Assembly (NCBI GenBank): GCA_943846735.1
Contig: OX044364.1
Span: 1,860,001 to 1,924,000, forward strand
Length of the DNA stretch: 64,000 nucleotides
Direction: 5' to 3'
Source: CAJQLB01 sp905479065
Lineage (GTDB): Bacteria; Bacteroidota; Bacteroidia; Flavobacteriales; Flavobacteriaceae
Under the pieces are notes generated by a model. That model had not been told where the DNA came from and made no database searches. It saw nothing but the letters and a program-made list of their open reading frames with translations. Positions 24,382-34,317 of the stretch are shown here, piece by piece. Made by a program: the position numbers and the translations under genes. How positions within the stretch are numbered: the stretch's first letter is position 1; every line of letters begins with the position of its first letter.

Positions 24382-25515
24382 TTAATTATGAATAATTTTT
24401 TTTATCAACAAAGAACCGTTATTTAAAATCAGTTTTACCGTATAAACACCGTGAGCATAAGGGCTCATATCTATACGACTACCTCTTCCTCTGTACAAAA
24501 ACGTTCCTTTTTCATCAAAGATTTCAACAGTGTTCACATGATCATCCTTAATTTCTAATGTGTGTTGAACTGGGTTAGGATACACCATGTTCTGATACTG
24601 TTCAGAACCTCCTTGAAGAGATAGCACCGAATCCTCAATGATTAACTCAATAACCTTTGCATTATCAGATAAATTTCCAAAGGCAAAAGACTCTGAAGTA
24701 ATATAATAAACTGTATTAGTTTTATAAGCAATACTCTCAATTTGCTCAAAACTTAAACTTTCTGATAGAGATATAAAGGTGTTAGTTCCAGATAAAATAT
24801 CGACATCCTCAATACTCTCACAAAACCATACAAAGGGCTGCAAAGTAGGGTTCGAATATCCGACCAACAATAACTGATTTGTATTATCGTCGTAAGTCGC
24901 TCCAGTAATTAAACCATTCGCGTTTAATTCTGTTTCTAAAGGAGAAATAACATATGTTCCCGGTGTTTTTGGAAGCACATAAGCACTTGTAGTGCCAGAA
25001 ACCCAGTTCTTGCTTAACAATACTAAACTTGAAGCGTCCCAAGAAACAAGTGCTTCGGCATCCCATGTGGTATTCTGAGGATTGGATGTGAAATCAATCT
25101 GATTAGCATAAGTAAAGCTAATGATTTCAGCAGTGACTACATTCGAGCTTTGATAATCGCTTTTACTGATTTTATAAACTTTCAAATCTGTTCGATCACC
25201 ACTATTATTACCAAAATCACCAATATAAATACTAGAATCGTCCTGAGCCATGTCTTCCCAATCCACATTAGTTGCGCCAATAATAGTAATTACTCTAGTA
25301 ACTAACTCAGTTTCTAAATCCAATTCATATAACACATTGTTGTTCCCGGAATCGTTGTGAGTAATAAGCTTGTTGTTATAAAAAATAGTCCCAGAAGATT
25401 CACTTAACTCGTTGGGTAATGCAAATTGCTCAGTGACTGAAAACACTTGTGCGTCAAGACTACTCAGGCTAAAAAATATAATCAAAAACCTAACAATGTG
25501 CCTAATAACTATCAT
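24382..25515 (-). CDS. Secreted protein with T9SS type A sorting tail
   Basis: A 377-residue protein with a signal peptide ending LDAQ. The body (about 25-300) looks like a beta-propeller of the SdiA-regulated/esterase-like kind (THNDSGNNNVLYELD, VDWEDMAQDD, YIGDFGNN), with unknown substrate. The last 75 residues form a T9SS sorting domain (VYPNPVQHTLEI ... HGVYTVKL ... KIIHN). Its start overlaps the end of the SOUL-family gene by 14 bases, so the two are coupled. Downstream dusB is a separate unit. Confidence 0.8.
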   Translation of the reverse strand: MIVIRHIVRFLIIFFSLSSLDAQVFSVTEQFALPNELSESSGTIFYNNKLITHNDSGNNNVLYELDLETELVTRVITIIGATNVDWEDMAQDDSSIYIGDFGNNSGDRTDLKVYKISKSDYQSSNVVTAEIISFTYANQIDFTSNPQNTTWDAEALVSWDASSLVLLSKNWVSGTTSAYVLPKTPGTYVISPLETELNANGLITGATYDDNTNQLLLVGYSNPTLQPFVWFCESIEDVDILSGTNTFISLSESLSFEQIESIAYKTNTVYYITSESFAFGNLSDNAKVIELIIEDSVLSLQGGSEQYQNMVYPNPVQHTLEIKDDHVNTVEIFDEKGTFLYRGRGSRIDMSPYAHGVYTVKLILNNGSLLIKKIIHN

Positions 25516-26104
25516 GGGGTGCTTCTATCTCAACTAAAACCTCATTTAAACGATTAAACACTTCGTAAGGCGCATTATACCCGAAAAAATAAAATCGTTT
25601 TTGATGAACAATACCATGCTTTTCGAGAGCTAAGGTTAATTTGTCTTTGAAAGATTTAATTTTATTGTCATTTGCCCAGCCGCTAAAACTAATGGCCGCC
25701 ATTGTTTTTGCTGGCTCTTCTTTAAAAACAATATTAGATTGATTCGGTTTTGGTAAATCTTCTTTTTTTATTTCTTTTGGCACCATAAACATCATGGTCA
25801 CAGAATCTCCTATAGACATAGAAACAGGTGAGGTCATTGCAATTTTTTCCTCCGACTCGTTTCCTCCAAAAATATAACCTGCTAATATTGAAAAACCCTG
25901 ACTAGAAGCTGTTTTATAGTCACTCGAAGTTAACTTAACTGACGTAAACAAAGTTGGCTCATATTCTCTAACTTCAAAATTATCATAAACCTCAACCGTT
26001 TTGTAAGGATATTTTTGAATCCCTCGTTGGCTAAAAAATCCAAATATTTGGACCGCTATAATAACCGTAAGAATAACTCCAATGATAATAAAAATAACTT
26101 TCAT
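25502..26104 (-). CDS. SOUL haem-binding family protein
   Basis: Starting at ATG 26104 gives 200 residues with an N-terminal membrane anchor (VIFIIIGVILTVIIAVQIFGF) and a SOUL domain: VEVYDNFEVREYEPTLF, the FGGNESEEKIAMTSPV motif typical of the family, and a closing FNRLNEVLVEIE. A GTG start seven codons upstream is possible. SOUL proteins bind haem or porphyrins. The anchor suggests a periplasm-facing protein. Part of a three-gene minus-strand run with the DUF4345-like and T9SS genes. Confidence 0.88.
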   Translation of the reverse strand: MKVIFIIIGVILTVIIAVQIFGFFSQRGIQKYPYKTVEVYDNFEVREYEPTLFTSVKLTSSDYKTASSQGFSILAGYIFGGNESEEKIAMTSPVSMSIGDSVTMMFMVPKEIKKEDLPKPNQSNIVFKEEPAKTMAAISFSGWANDNKIKSFKDKLTLALEKHGIVHQKRFYFFGYNAPYEVFNRLNEVLVEIEAPHDSY

Positions 26105-26128
26105 CGTGGCTGCAGTAAATTTCACATG

Positions 26129-26503
26129 TTATGCTTTTGTCCTTAGAACCCATAAGCTATATCCTCCTAATAATAGCTCTCCAAGGCATCCAAATATAAA
26201 TAAAATGGATGGCATTCCATCAAGTATCATGCTGAGTACTCTTCCTAAAGCTAAGCCAAGCATAAAAAAAACATTAGAAGTTAGGGCTGCCTTAAAATAT
26301 AGAGATTTAAACAGTCCTAATAACCACAGCACCGCAAAAGCCAAGTACAAACCCATTACAGCTTTTAATAAACTGCTATCATCTAAGGTATCTGGATAGA
26401 TTTCAAAGTATTCGAAAGGAAAAAAGCCGTAAACAAAAGATACTGGGATTACAATAAAACAAGAAACTAGTAATGAAGCTTTATTGATAATCAGTTTATT
26501 CAT
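26129..26503 (-). CDS. DUF4345-like four-helix membrane protein
   Basis: A 124-residue protein with four hydrophobic helices (about 8-28, 45-65, 70-90, 98-118). GLYLAFAVLWLLG and LALGRVLSMILDG resemble DUF4345. Function unknown. It lies 9 bases after the M28 peptidase gene and 24 bases before the SOUL gene, so the four minus-strand genes from 27739 to 24382 could be one operon. Confidence 0.7.
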   Translation of the reverse strand: MNKLIINKASLLVSCFIVIPVSFVYGFFPFEYFEIYPDTLDDSSLLKAVMGLYLAFAVLWLLGLFKSLYFKAALTSNVFFMLGLALGRVLSMILDGMPSILFIFGCLGELLLGGYSLWVLRTKA

Positions 26504-26512
26504 AATTGAGCC

Positions 26513-27739
26513 CTAAAATGAAATATCAAAAATTACTTCTTTACCGTCGCGCAACACTAACACTTTAGACTTATTCCCTTTTTCAAATACAGACAAAGCC
26601 CTCATATAGCTCATCATGTCAACCACTGTACTGTCTCCTAATTTCACAACAACATCCCCTTTTTGTAATCCTGCCTTTTGAGCAGGTTTGTCGTCGCTCA
26701 CACCATCAATACGCATCCCTTTGCCATCAAACAAATAGTCTGGAACTACGCCAAGCCCCACTTTAAATCGAGGAGTTTCCTCTGACTCGTTTTTTGTTTT
26801 TCTAAAACTGAGTTTTCCGTTGCTGTCGAGGTCTGTAATAATATCAAAAATATAATCAGAGATCATATTCATGCCTTCATAATTAAGCTTAGACGCATCA
26901 TCTCCAGGTTTATGGTAATCCTCGTGCTGACCTGTAAAGAAATGTAAAACAGGTACATCTCCTAGATAAAATGATGTGTGATCTGAAGGCCCAATACCTG
27001 ACTCGTTTTCTACTAATTTAAAAAATTGATTGTTTGCTGTAAGAGCTTGCTTAAACCTTGGAGAGGTGCCAACGCCATAAACAGCTAAAGTGCTATCTGC
27101 ATTCATTTTACCAACCATGTCCATATTAATCATGTAATTCATTTTGGCCACATCTATAGTGGCATTTTTGACAAAATAATTAGATCCTAACAACCCCATT
27201 TCTTCTCCTGAAAAAGCAATGAATAAATAATTATTATTAACATTAGTGGCGCGTAGTTTACTGGCTAAATTTAACATTAAAGCAACCCCACTTGCGTTAT
27301 CGTCTGCACCGTTGTGAATCGCCTTCTCATCGCCTCTAAACAAAGAGTCTTCTCCTCCGTATCCTAAATGATCGTAATGAGCCCCGATAACAATAGTTTG
27401 ATCACTTTTGTTATCAATAAAACCTAATACATTGCGACCTACTATTGTGCTATCACTCGATACTTCTGTAAACTTGACGTCTTCATGTGGATTAGTTTTG
27501 GGTTTAAAATTAAACATTTGAATATAGCCATCCGTTCCTTTAGGTTCTAAATCAAGTTCTTGAAACCTCTGTACTAAATATGCAGCGGCAGCTTTTTCTC
27601 CCTCGGTGCCTGTTTGACGACCTTCAAGTTTGTCATCAGCAAGAAAAGTGACATCTTCTAGAATTTTATTTTGAGTAGTGTATTCTTGTTTGCACCCTAG
27701 TAGCGACAAAAAAAGAACAAGTAGCGATATTTTTTTCAT
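26513..27739 (-). CDS. M28 family metallopeptidase lipoprotein with PDZ domain
   Basis: A 408-residue lipoprotein (lipobox LSLLGCK, cysteine at residue 16). The M28 aminopeptidase domain spans about 30-305 with zinc ligands in GAHYDHLGYGG, HNGADDNASG, SGEEMGLLGS, NMDMVGK and GQHEDYHKPGDD. A PDZ domain follows (about 325-405, GLGVVPDYLF ... AGLQKGDVVVKLG). It probably trims peptides at the envelope. A -7 element 21 bases upstream interlocks with that of the divergent TolB-like gene. Confidence 0.93.
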   Translation of the reverse strand: MKKISLLVLFLSLLGCKQEYTTQNKILEDVTFLADDKLEGRQTGTEGEKAAAAYLVQRFQELDLEPKGTDGYIQMFNFKPKTNPHEDVKFTEVSSDSTIVGRNVLGFIDNKSDQTIVIGAHYDHLGYGGEDSLFRGDEKAIHNGADDNASGVALMLNLASKLRATNVNNNYLFIAFSGEEMGLLGSNYFVKNATIDVAKMNYMINMDMVGKMNADSTLAVYGVGTSPRFKQALTANNQFFKLVENESGIGPSDHTSFYLGDVPVLHFFTGQHEDYHKPGDDASKLNYEGMNMISDYIFDIITDLDSNGKLSFRKTKNESEETPRFKVGLGVVPDYLFDGKGMRIDGVSDDKPAQKAGLQKGDVVVKLGDSTVVDMMSYMRALSVFEKGNKSKVLVLRDGKEVIFDISF

Positions 27740-27750
27740 GATTTATGTGT

Positions 27751-27768
27751 TATTTTTGCGCAAAATTA
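27751..27768. promoter_or_regulatory. Interlocked face-to-face promoters of the M28 and TolB-like genes
   Basis: TATTTTTG (27751-27758, plus) and TAATTTTG (27768-27761, minus) are both perfect TAnnTTTG elements separated by two bases and pointing at each other. Each predicted start site falls within or next to the other element, so the two promoters should exclude each other. Confidence 0.6.
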
Positions 27769-27797
27769 GGTATTAATTGCCATTTAGAAACATAATT

Positions 27798-28901
27798 ATG
27801 AGGAAAACCATATCACTTTTAACACTTGTTGTATTAATAACCGTGTCATGTAAATCTGAAAAAAAAGGAGAAAACGATGCTTACACAGGGGCAACAAAAT
27901 GGGTAGACTCTTTGATTTATCCTGAAGAAACACATTTTAAATCTATCAAGCAAATCACCTTTGGCGGTGACAATGCTGAAGCTTACTGGAGCTTTGATGA
28001 TTCCCAAATTATATTCCAATCTAACAACAAAAAATGGGGGGTTGAATGTGATCAAATGTTTTTAATGAATCGTGATGAGGTTTTTGACACAAGTATGCCC
28101 CCTATGATAAGTACTGGAAAAGGACGCACGACTTGTGCCTATTTTTTACCAAATAACAAACAGTTTGTGTATGGTTCAACACATTTAGGTGGTGATGAAT
28201 GCCCAGACGCACCTCTTCGTAGAGAGGGAAAATATGTTTGGCCTATCTATGAAAGCTATGATATTTTTGTAGCAGATTTAGATGGAAATATCACAAATCA
28301 GCTAACGACCGAGCCCGGATATGATGCAGAAGCAACAGTGTCTCCACAAGGTGACCGTATTGTTTTCACCTCCATGAGAACTGGTGATTTAGAATTGTTT
28401 ACTATGAATATTGATGGTAGTGATGTTAAACAAGTCACCCATGAATTAGGTTACGATGGTGGTGCTTTTTTCTCACCTGACGGAACGCAGCTTATTTTTA
28501 GATCGTCAAGACCAAAAACAGTAAGTGAAATAAAAGAATATCAAGATTTGCTAGCAGAAGGATTAGTGCAGCCAACAGAAATGGAATTGTACATCTGTAA
28601 TGCCGATGGTTCAAATTTACGCCAACTAACCAATCTTGGAAATGCTAATTGGAGCCCCTTCTTCCACCCTAGTGGTAAAAAAATATTATTTTCTTCAAAC
28701 TTTGAGGCAGAACGAGGATTTCCATTTAACCTCTATCTTATAGATTTAGACGGTAAAAACTTAGAGCGGGTGACTCATGGAGAGACTTTTGATGCGTTCC
28801 CTGTATTTTCAAACGATGGAAAACACCTCTTGTTTTCATCTAATAGAAATAATGGTGGTGGTCGAGACACTAACTTATTTCTTGCGGAATGGCAAAATTA
28901 A
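27798..28901 (+). CDS. TolB-like PD40 repeat lipoprotein
   Basis: Start at ATG 27798 (MRKTISLLTLVV); a TTG seven codons upstream opens the frame but breaks the signal. The 367-residue protein has a lipobox ending VSCKS and a six-bladed propeller of PD40/WD40-like repeats (AYWSFDDSQIIFQS, ATVSPQGDRIVFTS, AFFSPDGTQLIFRS, PFFHPSGKKILFSS, PVFSNDGKHLLFSS). It is likely an outer-membrane-associated binding protein; the ligand is unknown. It ends 9 bases from the convergent TonB-like barrel gene. Confidence 0.9.
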   Translation: MRKTISLLTLVVLITVSCKSEKKGENDAYTGATKWVDSLIYPEETHFKSIKQITFGGDNAEAYWSFDDSQIIFQSNNKKWGVECDQMFLMNRDEVFDTSMPPMISTGKGRTTCAYFLPNNKQFVYGSTHLGGDECPDAPLRREGKYVWPIYESYDIFVADLDGNITNQLTTEPGYDAEATVSPQGDRIVFTSMRTGDLELFTMNIDGSDVKQVTHELGYDGGAFFSPDGTQLIFRSSRPKTVSEIKEYQDLLAEGLVQPTEMELYICNADGSNLRQLTNLGNANWSPFFHPSGKKILFSSNFEAERGFPFNLYLIDLDGKNLERVTHGETFDAFPVFSNDGKHLLFSSNRNNGGGRDTNLFLAEWQN

Positions 28902-28910
28902 TCTAAACAA

Positions 28911-31292
28911 CTAATTTTTAAGCCTGTCACGTTCTGCCTTTTGACTTGTGCGTTGATTAGTTTTTAGCGCAGTGTTGCCAAACCTGTATCTAAATCCTAA
29001 TTTAACGTAGCGTGTGTCAAGATCATTATATATGCGGCTACGTTGGTCTAAAAAGCTTAAACTTCTAGCGTAATCTTGCTTGTTAAACAAATCACTAACA
29101 GATAAAGAGATTACGGCATTATCTTTAAGTAAAGTTTTCGACATTGTTAAATAGGTGTCCCAGCGTTCACGACTCGTCTGAAGTCCATATACATTCTCCC
29201 CTAGATAAACAACGGATAATGTGGCTGTTAAGCTCTTATCCTCAAGGAGCGACACATTGTTTGTTAAATCTGTATAATTAGACCACTGGCTAAGTTGTAT
29301 CGTTGATCCAGAAAAACTGTTCGTGTCTCGAATTTTATAAATGGAAGTTCCAAGTGACAAAAACCACCTTGACGTGATATTTAAATAAGCTTCAAAATCA
29401 AAGCCAATTTCTTCAGTACTGTCGATATTTATCGGTGTATAAATAATCACATTATCTAGATTATCTTGAAGAGGTAATTCAAAAAAATTATTTTTATACC
29501 GTTTATAGTAAGCCTCAAAGGTAAAGGTGTCTCCAAGGCTTGTCCCAAAAACATATTTATCATTAAAAACAGGTTTTAAATCTGGATTACCTGTTACAAT
29601 CGTATTATCATTGAGATAATACACAAATGGATTGAGATTTCTGTAATCAGGACGTTCAATGCTTCTCTTATAGGTTATATAGGTGCTTATTTTATCTGAT
29701 ATTTGATAACCAATATTTATGGTTGGGAAAAATTCGAGATAATCTTGTTTGCTATTGCTGTTATTTGAAGAAAGCCCTTTGATGTTTGTTTGTTCAGCAC
29801 GTATTCCTGCGCTTATATTTATAGTCTTAAAATTATAGCTATAGTCAATAAAAGCAGCATACACGTCTTCATTGTAATTGAAATTATTTGTATTATTTGT
29901 GTTTAATATTTCCTCGTTATTGATGATGTCATTCTGTAAAATGCCACTAGATGTTTGTACGTTTGACCATTTCACTCCAGTAGCTAACAGTATCTCATCG
30001 CTTAAATTGATAGCATACTCTAATTGAGTAGTAAAAATTTCTGTGTCTTGTTCCGCAAGCACATTAAATGCTGTCTGCTCTAAGATAATCAAGCTGCTCT
30101 GTGAGTATTTACTACTAACGTCTTGTTGTCTTTGATAGTCGTAATTCGTGTAATGAATATTTGCAGCTATTCTTGAAGCATCGTTAGCATTATAGACATA
30201 ATCTAAGTCAATTCCGGTATTAAATTTAGTGTCTCTTGAAATACTTTTTGAATCAATGCGATTAATGTTGCTGTCAGCTGACTGAATGGCTGTGTAGCCT
30301 CGAGCAAGATATTTGAAATAAGGTAAAAATTGAGTATTCGCAGACAAGTTAAGGCTGCTTTTTTTATTAAAATCGTAATCAATGTTTAAAGATGCGTTGT
30401 GGGTTTCAGACCACGTATTTCTATTAAAATTAGTAACCCATTCTTCATTGGGGTAATAAATATGTTCTTTATCAATACGATTGTCCTTCTTTGTAGTGTA
30501 ATTATAGTTTAAAAAAACGTTTATTTTTCGCGCTTTTAAATATTGAGATATACCCATGTTATACTTTGGAAATACTCCTTGTGTGTAATTACTAAAAAGA
30601 CTACCATTATATCCAGAAATGAGATTTTTTGACATCTTGATGTTTAGAACCACACTATTATCAGCATCATATTTTGCGGATGGATTAGTGATTACTTCTA
30701 CAGATTGAATATTTGATGCGGGTGTGCTTTGAAGTAATTCAATCAATTCAGGTGACGACAAATGTACTCTACGATCATTAATATAAACTACAGGAGGGGT
30801 GTTTTGAACCAAAATAGTGTCATCTAAAACTAGCACGCTCGGAGTACTTCTTAAAACTTCAACAAGATTTCCTTGGCTCAATGCTGTATTCTCTACCTTA
30901 AAAACTAAACGGTCTGGCTCACGTTTTAATATTGGTTTTACAAAAAAAAGCTCTACTTCCTCAAGGTTCTCTAAAGACGCTGTTATCCGTAATTGTAAAT
31001 CATCTAGGTTCTCAGTAAGCTCGATATTTTGGTAAACCTCCTTGTAGCCAATAAAACTTGCATTTAAAAGGTATTTATTAGGTTTTAATTTATCTATTTT
31101 AAACAATCCCTTGTCGTCGGAAGACGTTCCAGTAACCACCGTTGAGTCTTGTGGATTCAGAACTAAAATATTTGCAAATGCAACCGGCTCATTTTTTTCA
31201 TCATTAATAACACCAGATAACTCATATGATTGAGCATTTATTGATGTAATAAAACCTAAAAAAACAGTTATAAATAAGTAGATTTTGACATT
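28911..31292 (-). CDS. TonB-dependent-receptor-like outer membrane barrel
   Basis: I start it at ATG 31292 (MNVKIYLFITVF) because the -7 element lies at 31313-31320, downstream of the longer frame's start at 31331. The 793-residue protein has a signal peptide (ending INAQ), a carboxypeptidase-regulatory-like domain (about 22-105), a plug region (about 115-215) and a long beta-barrel ending RYRFGNTAL plus a polar tail. This resembles the outer-membrane-beta-barrel family of Bacteroidota rather than nutrient-specific SusC. No SusD partner is adjacent. Confidence 0.85.
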   Translation of the reverse strand, partial: NVKIYLFITVFLGFITSINAQSYELSGVINDEKNEPVAFANILVLNPQDSTVVTGTSSDDKGLFKIDKLKPNKYLLNASFIGYKEVYQNIELTENLDDLQLRITASLENLEEVELFFVKPILKREPDRLVFKVENTALSQGNLVEVLRSTPSVLVLDDTILVQNTPPVVYINDRRVHLSSPELIELLQSTPASNIQSVEVITNPSAKYDADNSVVLNIKMSKNLISGYNGSLFSNYTQGVFPKYNMGISQYLKARKINVFLNYNYTTKKDNRIDKEHIYYPNEEWVTNFNRNTWSETHNASLNIDYDFNKKSSLNLSANTQFLPYFKYLARGYTAIQSADSNINRIDSKSISRDTKFNTGIDLDYVYNANDASRIAANIHYTNYDYQRQQDVSSKYSQSSLIILEQTAFNVLAEQDTEIFTTQLEYAINLSDEILLATGVKWSNVQTSSGILQNDIINNEEILNTNNTNNFNYNEDVYAAFIDYSYNFKTINISAGIRAEQTNIKGLSSNNSNSKQDYLEFFPTINIGYQISDKISTYITYKRSIERPDYRNLNPFVYYLNDNTIVTGNPDLKPVFNDKYVFGTSLGDTFTFEAYYKRYKNNFFELPLQDNLDNVIIYTPINIDSTEEIGFDFEAYLNITSRWFLSLGTSIYKIRDTNSFSGSTIQLSQWSNYTDLTNNVSLLEDKSLTATLSVVYLGENVYGLQTSRERWDTYLTMSKTLLKDNAVISLSVSDLFNKQDYARSLSFLDQRSRIYNDLDTRYVKLGFRYRFGNTALKTNQRTSQKAERDRLKN

Positions 31293-31312
31293 CATGCAAT
31301 AGCAATATGTTG

Positions 31313-31320
31313 CAAACATA
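31313..31320 (-). promoter_or_regulatory. Promoter -7 element for the outer membrane barrel gene
   Basis: Minus-strand TATGTTTG followed by C, 20 bases before ATG 31292. It decides the gene start. Confidence 0.55.
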
Positions 31321-31417
31321 AAACATTTCAATTACTTAAATTTACGGTAAATCCATAAATTGAACTTCTTACTGCGCTTAATAAGTAAACGACTCTTTCA
31401 AATGTCTTAATTTTATG

Positions 31418-31425
31418 TATTTTTG
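31418..31425 (+). promoter_or_regulatory. Promoter -7 element for lepA
   Basis: Plus-strand TATTTTTG followed by C, a perfect match, 32 bases before the lepA ATG. Confidence 0.55.
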
Positions 31426-31457
31426 CGCTTCGGTATTACATGCCTAATATTGCTTGA

Positions 31458-33254
31458 ATGAAAAAGATAAGAAACTTCTGTATCATCGCCCATATTGACC
31501 ATGGCAAAAGCACCCTGGCCGATCGCTTATTAGAATTTACCGGTTCTGTTACCGATCGAGAGAAACAGGATCAATTACTGGACAGTATGGATCTTGAAAG
31601 AGAACGCGGAATCACGATTAAGTCTCATGCTATTCAAATGGAGTACCAGTATGGTGGAGACGTCTACACTTTAAACCTTATTGACACCCCTGGTCATGTG
31701 GATTTTTCATACGAAGTTTCGCGATCTATCGCAGCGTGTGAAGGTGCGTTACTTATTGTGGATGCTGCACAAAGTATTCAGGCTCAAACAATTTCAAACT
31801 TATACTTAGCCTTAGAAAATGATTTAGAAATAATTCCTGTTCTTAACAAGGTTGATTTACCGAGTGCAAATCCAGAAGAGGTAACTGACGATATTGTTGA
31901 CTTGCTTGGCTGTGATCCTACCGAAGTGATTCCGGCTAGTGCAAAAACAGGTATTGGTATTGAAAGTATTTTAAGTGCTATTATTGAACGTATTCCTTCA
32001 CCAGAAGGGTCCTTAGATGAGCCGCTACAAGCCCTAATCTTTGATTCTGTTTACAACCCTTTTCGTGGAGTAGAAACCTATTTTCGTGTCATTAATGGAG
32101 CAATAAAAAAGGGACAGCACATAAAATTTATTGCCACTGGGCAAACATATTTTGCTGACGAAGTTGGAACGCTGAAACTTAAACAATTTCCAAGAAAAGA
32201 AATTAAAGCTGGAGATGTTGGTTATGTCATTACGGGAATTAAAGAAGCTAAAGAAGTGAAAGTTGGGGACACCATCACTGACGCAAAAACACCAACCACA
32301 AATGCTATTGCAGGCTTTGAAGACGTAAAACCAATGGTTTTTGCTGGTATATATCCTGTAGACACTGAAGATTATGAGGAGCTTCGAAACTCTATGGAGA
32401 AACTTCAATTAAACGATGCCTCCTTGGTCTTTGCTCCGGAAAGTTCTGCAGCCCTTGGGTTTGGTTTTCGATGTGGTTTTCTTGGGATGTTGCACATGGA
32501 GATTATTCAAGAGCGTCTTGAGCGTGAGTTTAATATGACTGTAATCACAACGGTTCCCAATGTAAGCTACTATGCTTTTACCAGAAAAGACCCAGATAAT
32601 GTCATTATTGTAAACAATCCATCAGACCTTCCGGATCCTTCAACACTAGATCATGTTGAAGAGCCTTTTATCAAAGCTACCATTATTACAAAAGCAGATT
32701 TTGTGGGTAATGTTATGAGTTTGTGTATAGAAAAACGTGGAATGATTACAAACCAAACGTATTTAACGCCTGAACGAGTTGAATTAAGCTTTGATATGCC
32801 TTTGGCAGAAATCGTGTTTGATTTTTATGATCGTTTAAAAACTGTATCAAAAGGCTACGCCTCGTTTGACTACCATCCAATTGGTATGAAGACGTCAAAA
32901 TTGGTTCGTGTAGATATCCTGTTAAATGCCCAGCCTGTTGATGCTTTGTCTGCTTTAATTCATGCTGAAAATGCACACAAAATTGGGAAAAAGATAACTG
33001 AAAAACTAAAAGAATTAATTCCACGTCAGCAATTTGATATTCCAATACAAGCAGCTATAGGGGCTAAAATTATCGCCAGAGAAACAACAAAAGCATTACG
33101 AAAAGACGTTACAGCAAAATGTTATGGTGGTGATATTTCTAGAAAACGAAAGCTGCTTGAAAAACAGAAAAAAGGAAAAAAACGTATGCGACAAGTTGGA
33201 AGTGTCGAAATTCCACAAGCCGCTTTTATGGCTGTCCTGAAATTAAACGACTAA
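31458..33254 (+). CDS. lepA: Elongation factor 4 (LepA GTPase)
   Basis: A 598-residue translational GTPase that acts on stalled or assembling ribosomes. The G domain starts at the N-terminus with AHIDHGKSTLADRLL, then the switch region RGITIKSH, DTPGHVDFSYE and NKVDLPSA. LepA-specific C-terminal features are visible (ISRKRKLLEKQKKGKKRM near the end). Length is exactly that of the family. It has its own promoter and is divergent from the outer membrane barrel gene. Confidence 0.98.
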   Translation: MKKIRNFCIIAHIDHGKSTLADRLLEFTGSVTDREKQDQLLDSMDLERERGITIKSHAIQMEYQYGGDVYTLNLIDTPGHVDFSYEVSRSIAACEGALLIVDAAQSIQAQTISNLYLALENDLEIIPVLNKVDLPSANPEEVTDDIVDLLGCDPTEVIPASAKTGIGIESILSAIIERIPSPEGSLDEPLQALIFDSVYNPFRGVETYFRVINGAIKKGQHIKFIATGQTYFADEVGTLKLKQFPRKEIKAGDVGYVITGIKEAKEVKVGDTITDAKTPTTNAIAGFEDVKPMVFAGIYPVDTEDYEELRNSMEKLQLNDASLVFAPESSAALGFGFRCGFLGMLHMEIIQERLEREFNMTVITTVPNVSYYAFTRKDPDNVIIVNNPSDLPDPSTLDHVEEPFIKATIITKADFVGNVMSLCIEKRGMITNQTYLTPERVELSFDMPLAEIVFDFYDRLKTVSKGYASFDYHPIGMKTSKLVRVDILLNAQPVDALSALIHAENAHKIGKKITEKLKELIPRQQFDIPIQAAIGAKIIARETTKALRKDVTAKCYGGDISRKRKLLEKQKKGKKRMRQVGSVEIPQAAFMAVLKLND

Positions 33255-33397
33255 GAAGAGTCTCACAATTACTATTTGACTTATTGATAAAATGTTTTTT
33301 ACAATTTTTGTTTTTGGTAAGCATTTAAAAGATACTATCTCTAAATAATTTCTTAAGTTTTTTTCGTTCTATCATCATTTTATTACTTTGCATTACT

Positions 33398-34255
33398 ATG
33401 AAATTATACCCAATAAATGCCGGAAATTTTAAGCTTGATGGAGGGGCTATGTTTGGAGTTGTTCCTAAGTCTATTTGGAATAAAACAAACCCAGCAGACG
33501 CAAACAATATGATTGATATTGCCGCGCGGTGTTTACTTGTTGAAAACGGAAACAAACTCACTTTAATTGATACCGGAATGGGAAACAAACAAAGTGATAA
33601 ATTTTTTAGTTATTACCATCTTTGGGGTAATGATACTCTTGAAGCTTCATTAAAAACAGCTGGTTTTCACAGGGACGACATTACTGATGTCTTTATGACG
33701 CATTTACATTTTGATCATTGTGGTGGTGGTGTTCAGTGGAATTCCGACAAAACAGATTTTGAAACTGTTTTTAAAAATGCTAATTATTGGAGTAACAAGA
33801 ATCATTGGAATTGGGCAACAAAACCTAATAAACGTGAAAAAGCCTCCTTTCTAAAAGAAAATATTTCACCCATTGAAGCTAGTGGACAACTAAAGTTTTT
33901 ATCGCTTTCATCATCAAAAATTCTAAGTTCAACAGAATTAGATTTTAATATATTTCTTGCAGATGGGCACACTGAAAAACAAATGATTCCAATGATTGAA
34001 TATCAAAATAAAACCATTTGTTTTATGGCTGATTTACTCCCAACCGTTGGGCACTTACCTGTACCGTTTGTCATGGGTTACGACACAAGGCCATTAATAA
34101 CCCTTGATGAAAAAGAAGGATTTTTAAAGTTAGCCGCTGACAACAACTATTACCTGTTTTTAGAGCACGATGCACATCACCCAATTATCACGGTAAAACA
34201 CACAGAAAAAGGAGTACGGCTGTCTAAAGTTTTTCAAATTGAAGAATTGTTTTAA
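33398..34255 (+). CDS. Metallo-beta-lactamase-fold hydrolase (lactonase-like)
   Basis: A 285-residue cytoplasmic protein without a signal peptide. The zinc motif MTHLHFDHCGG is near residue 103, an ADGHTEKQ histidine follows near 191, and the late LEHDAHH supplies the distal ligand. The layout resembles the AHL-lactonase/AttM branch of the fold, but lactonase activity cannot be concluded from sequence alone. It stands between lepA and the M1 peptidase with separate spacing on both sides. Confidence 0.85.
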   Translation: MKLYPINAGNFKLDGGAMFGVVPKSIWNKTNPADANNMIDIAARCLLVENGNKLTLIDTGMGNKQSDKFFSYYHLWGNDTLEASLKTAGFHRDDITDVFMTHLHFDHCGGGVQWNSDKTDFETVFKNANYWSNKNHWNWATKPNKREKASFLKENISPIEASGQLKFLSLSSSKILSSTELDFNIFLADGHTEKQMIPMIEYQNKTICFMADLLPTVGHLPVPFVMGYDTRPLITLDEKEGFLKLAADNNYYLFLEHDAHHPIITVKHTEKGVRLSKVFQIEELF

Positions 34256-34317
34256 AATCTAAAAAAAATCACTGTATATATTGCATTAATAAAAGCTAAA
34301 AAATTATCAAATTAACT

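Noticed and set aside
33398..34255. A quorum-quenching lactonase function for the metallo-beta-lactamase-fold protein
   Set aside because: The zinc motif is shared by many hydrolases; nothing nearby supports a signalling role, so only the fold is called.
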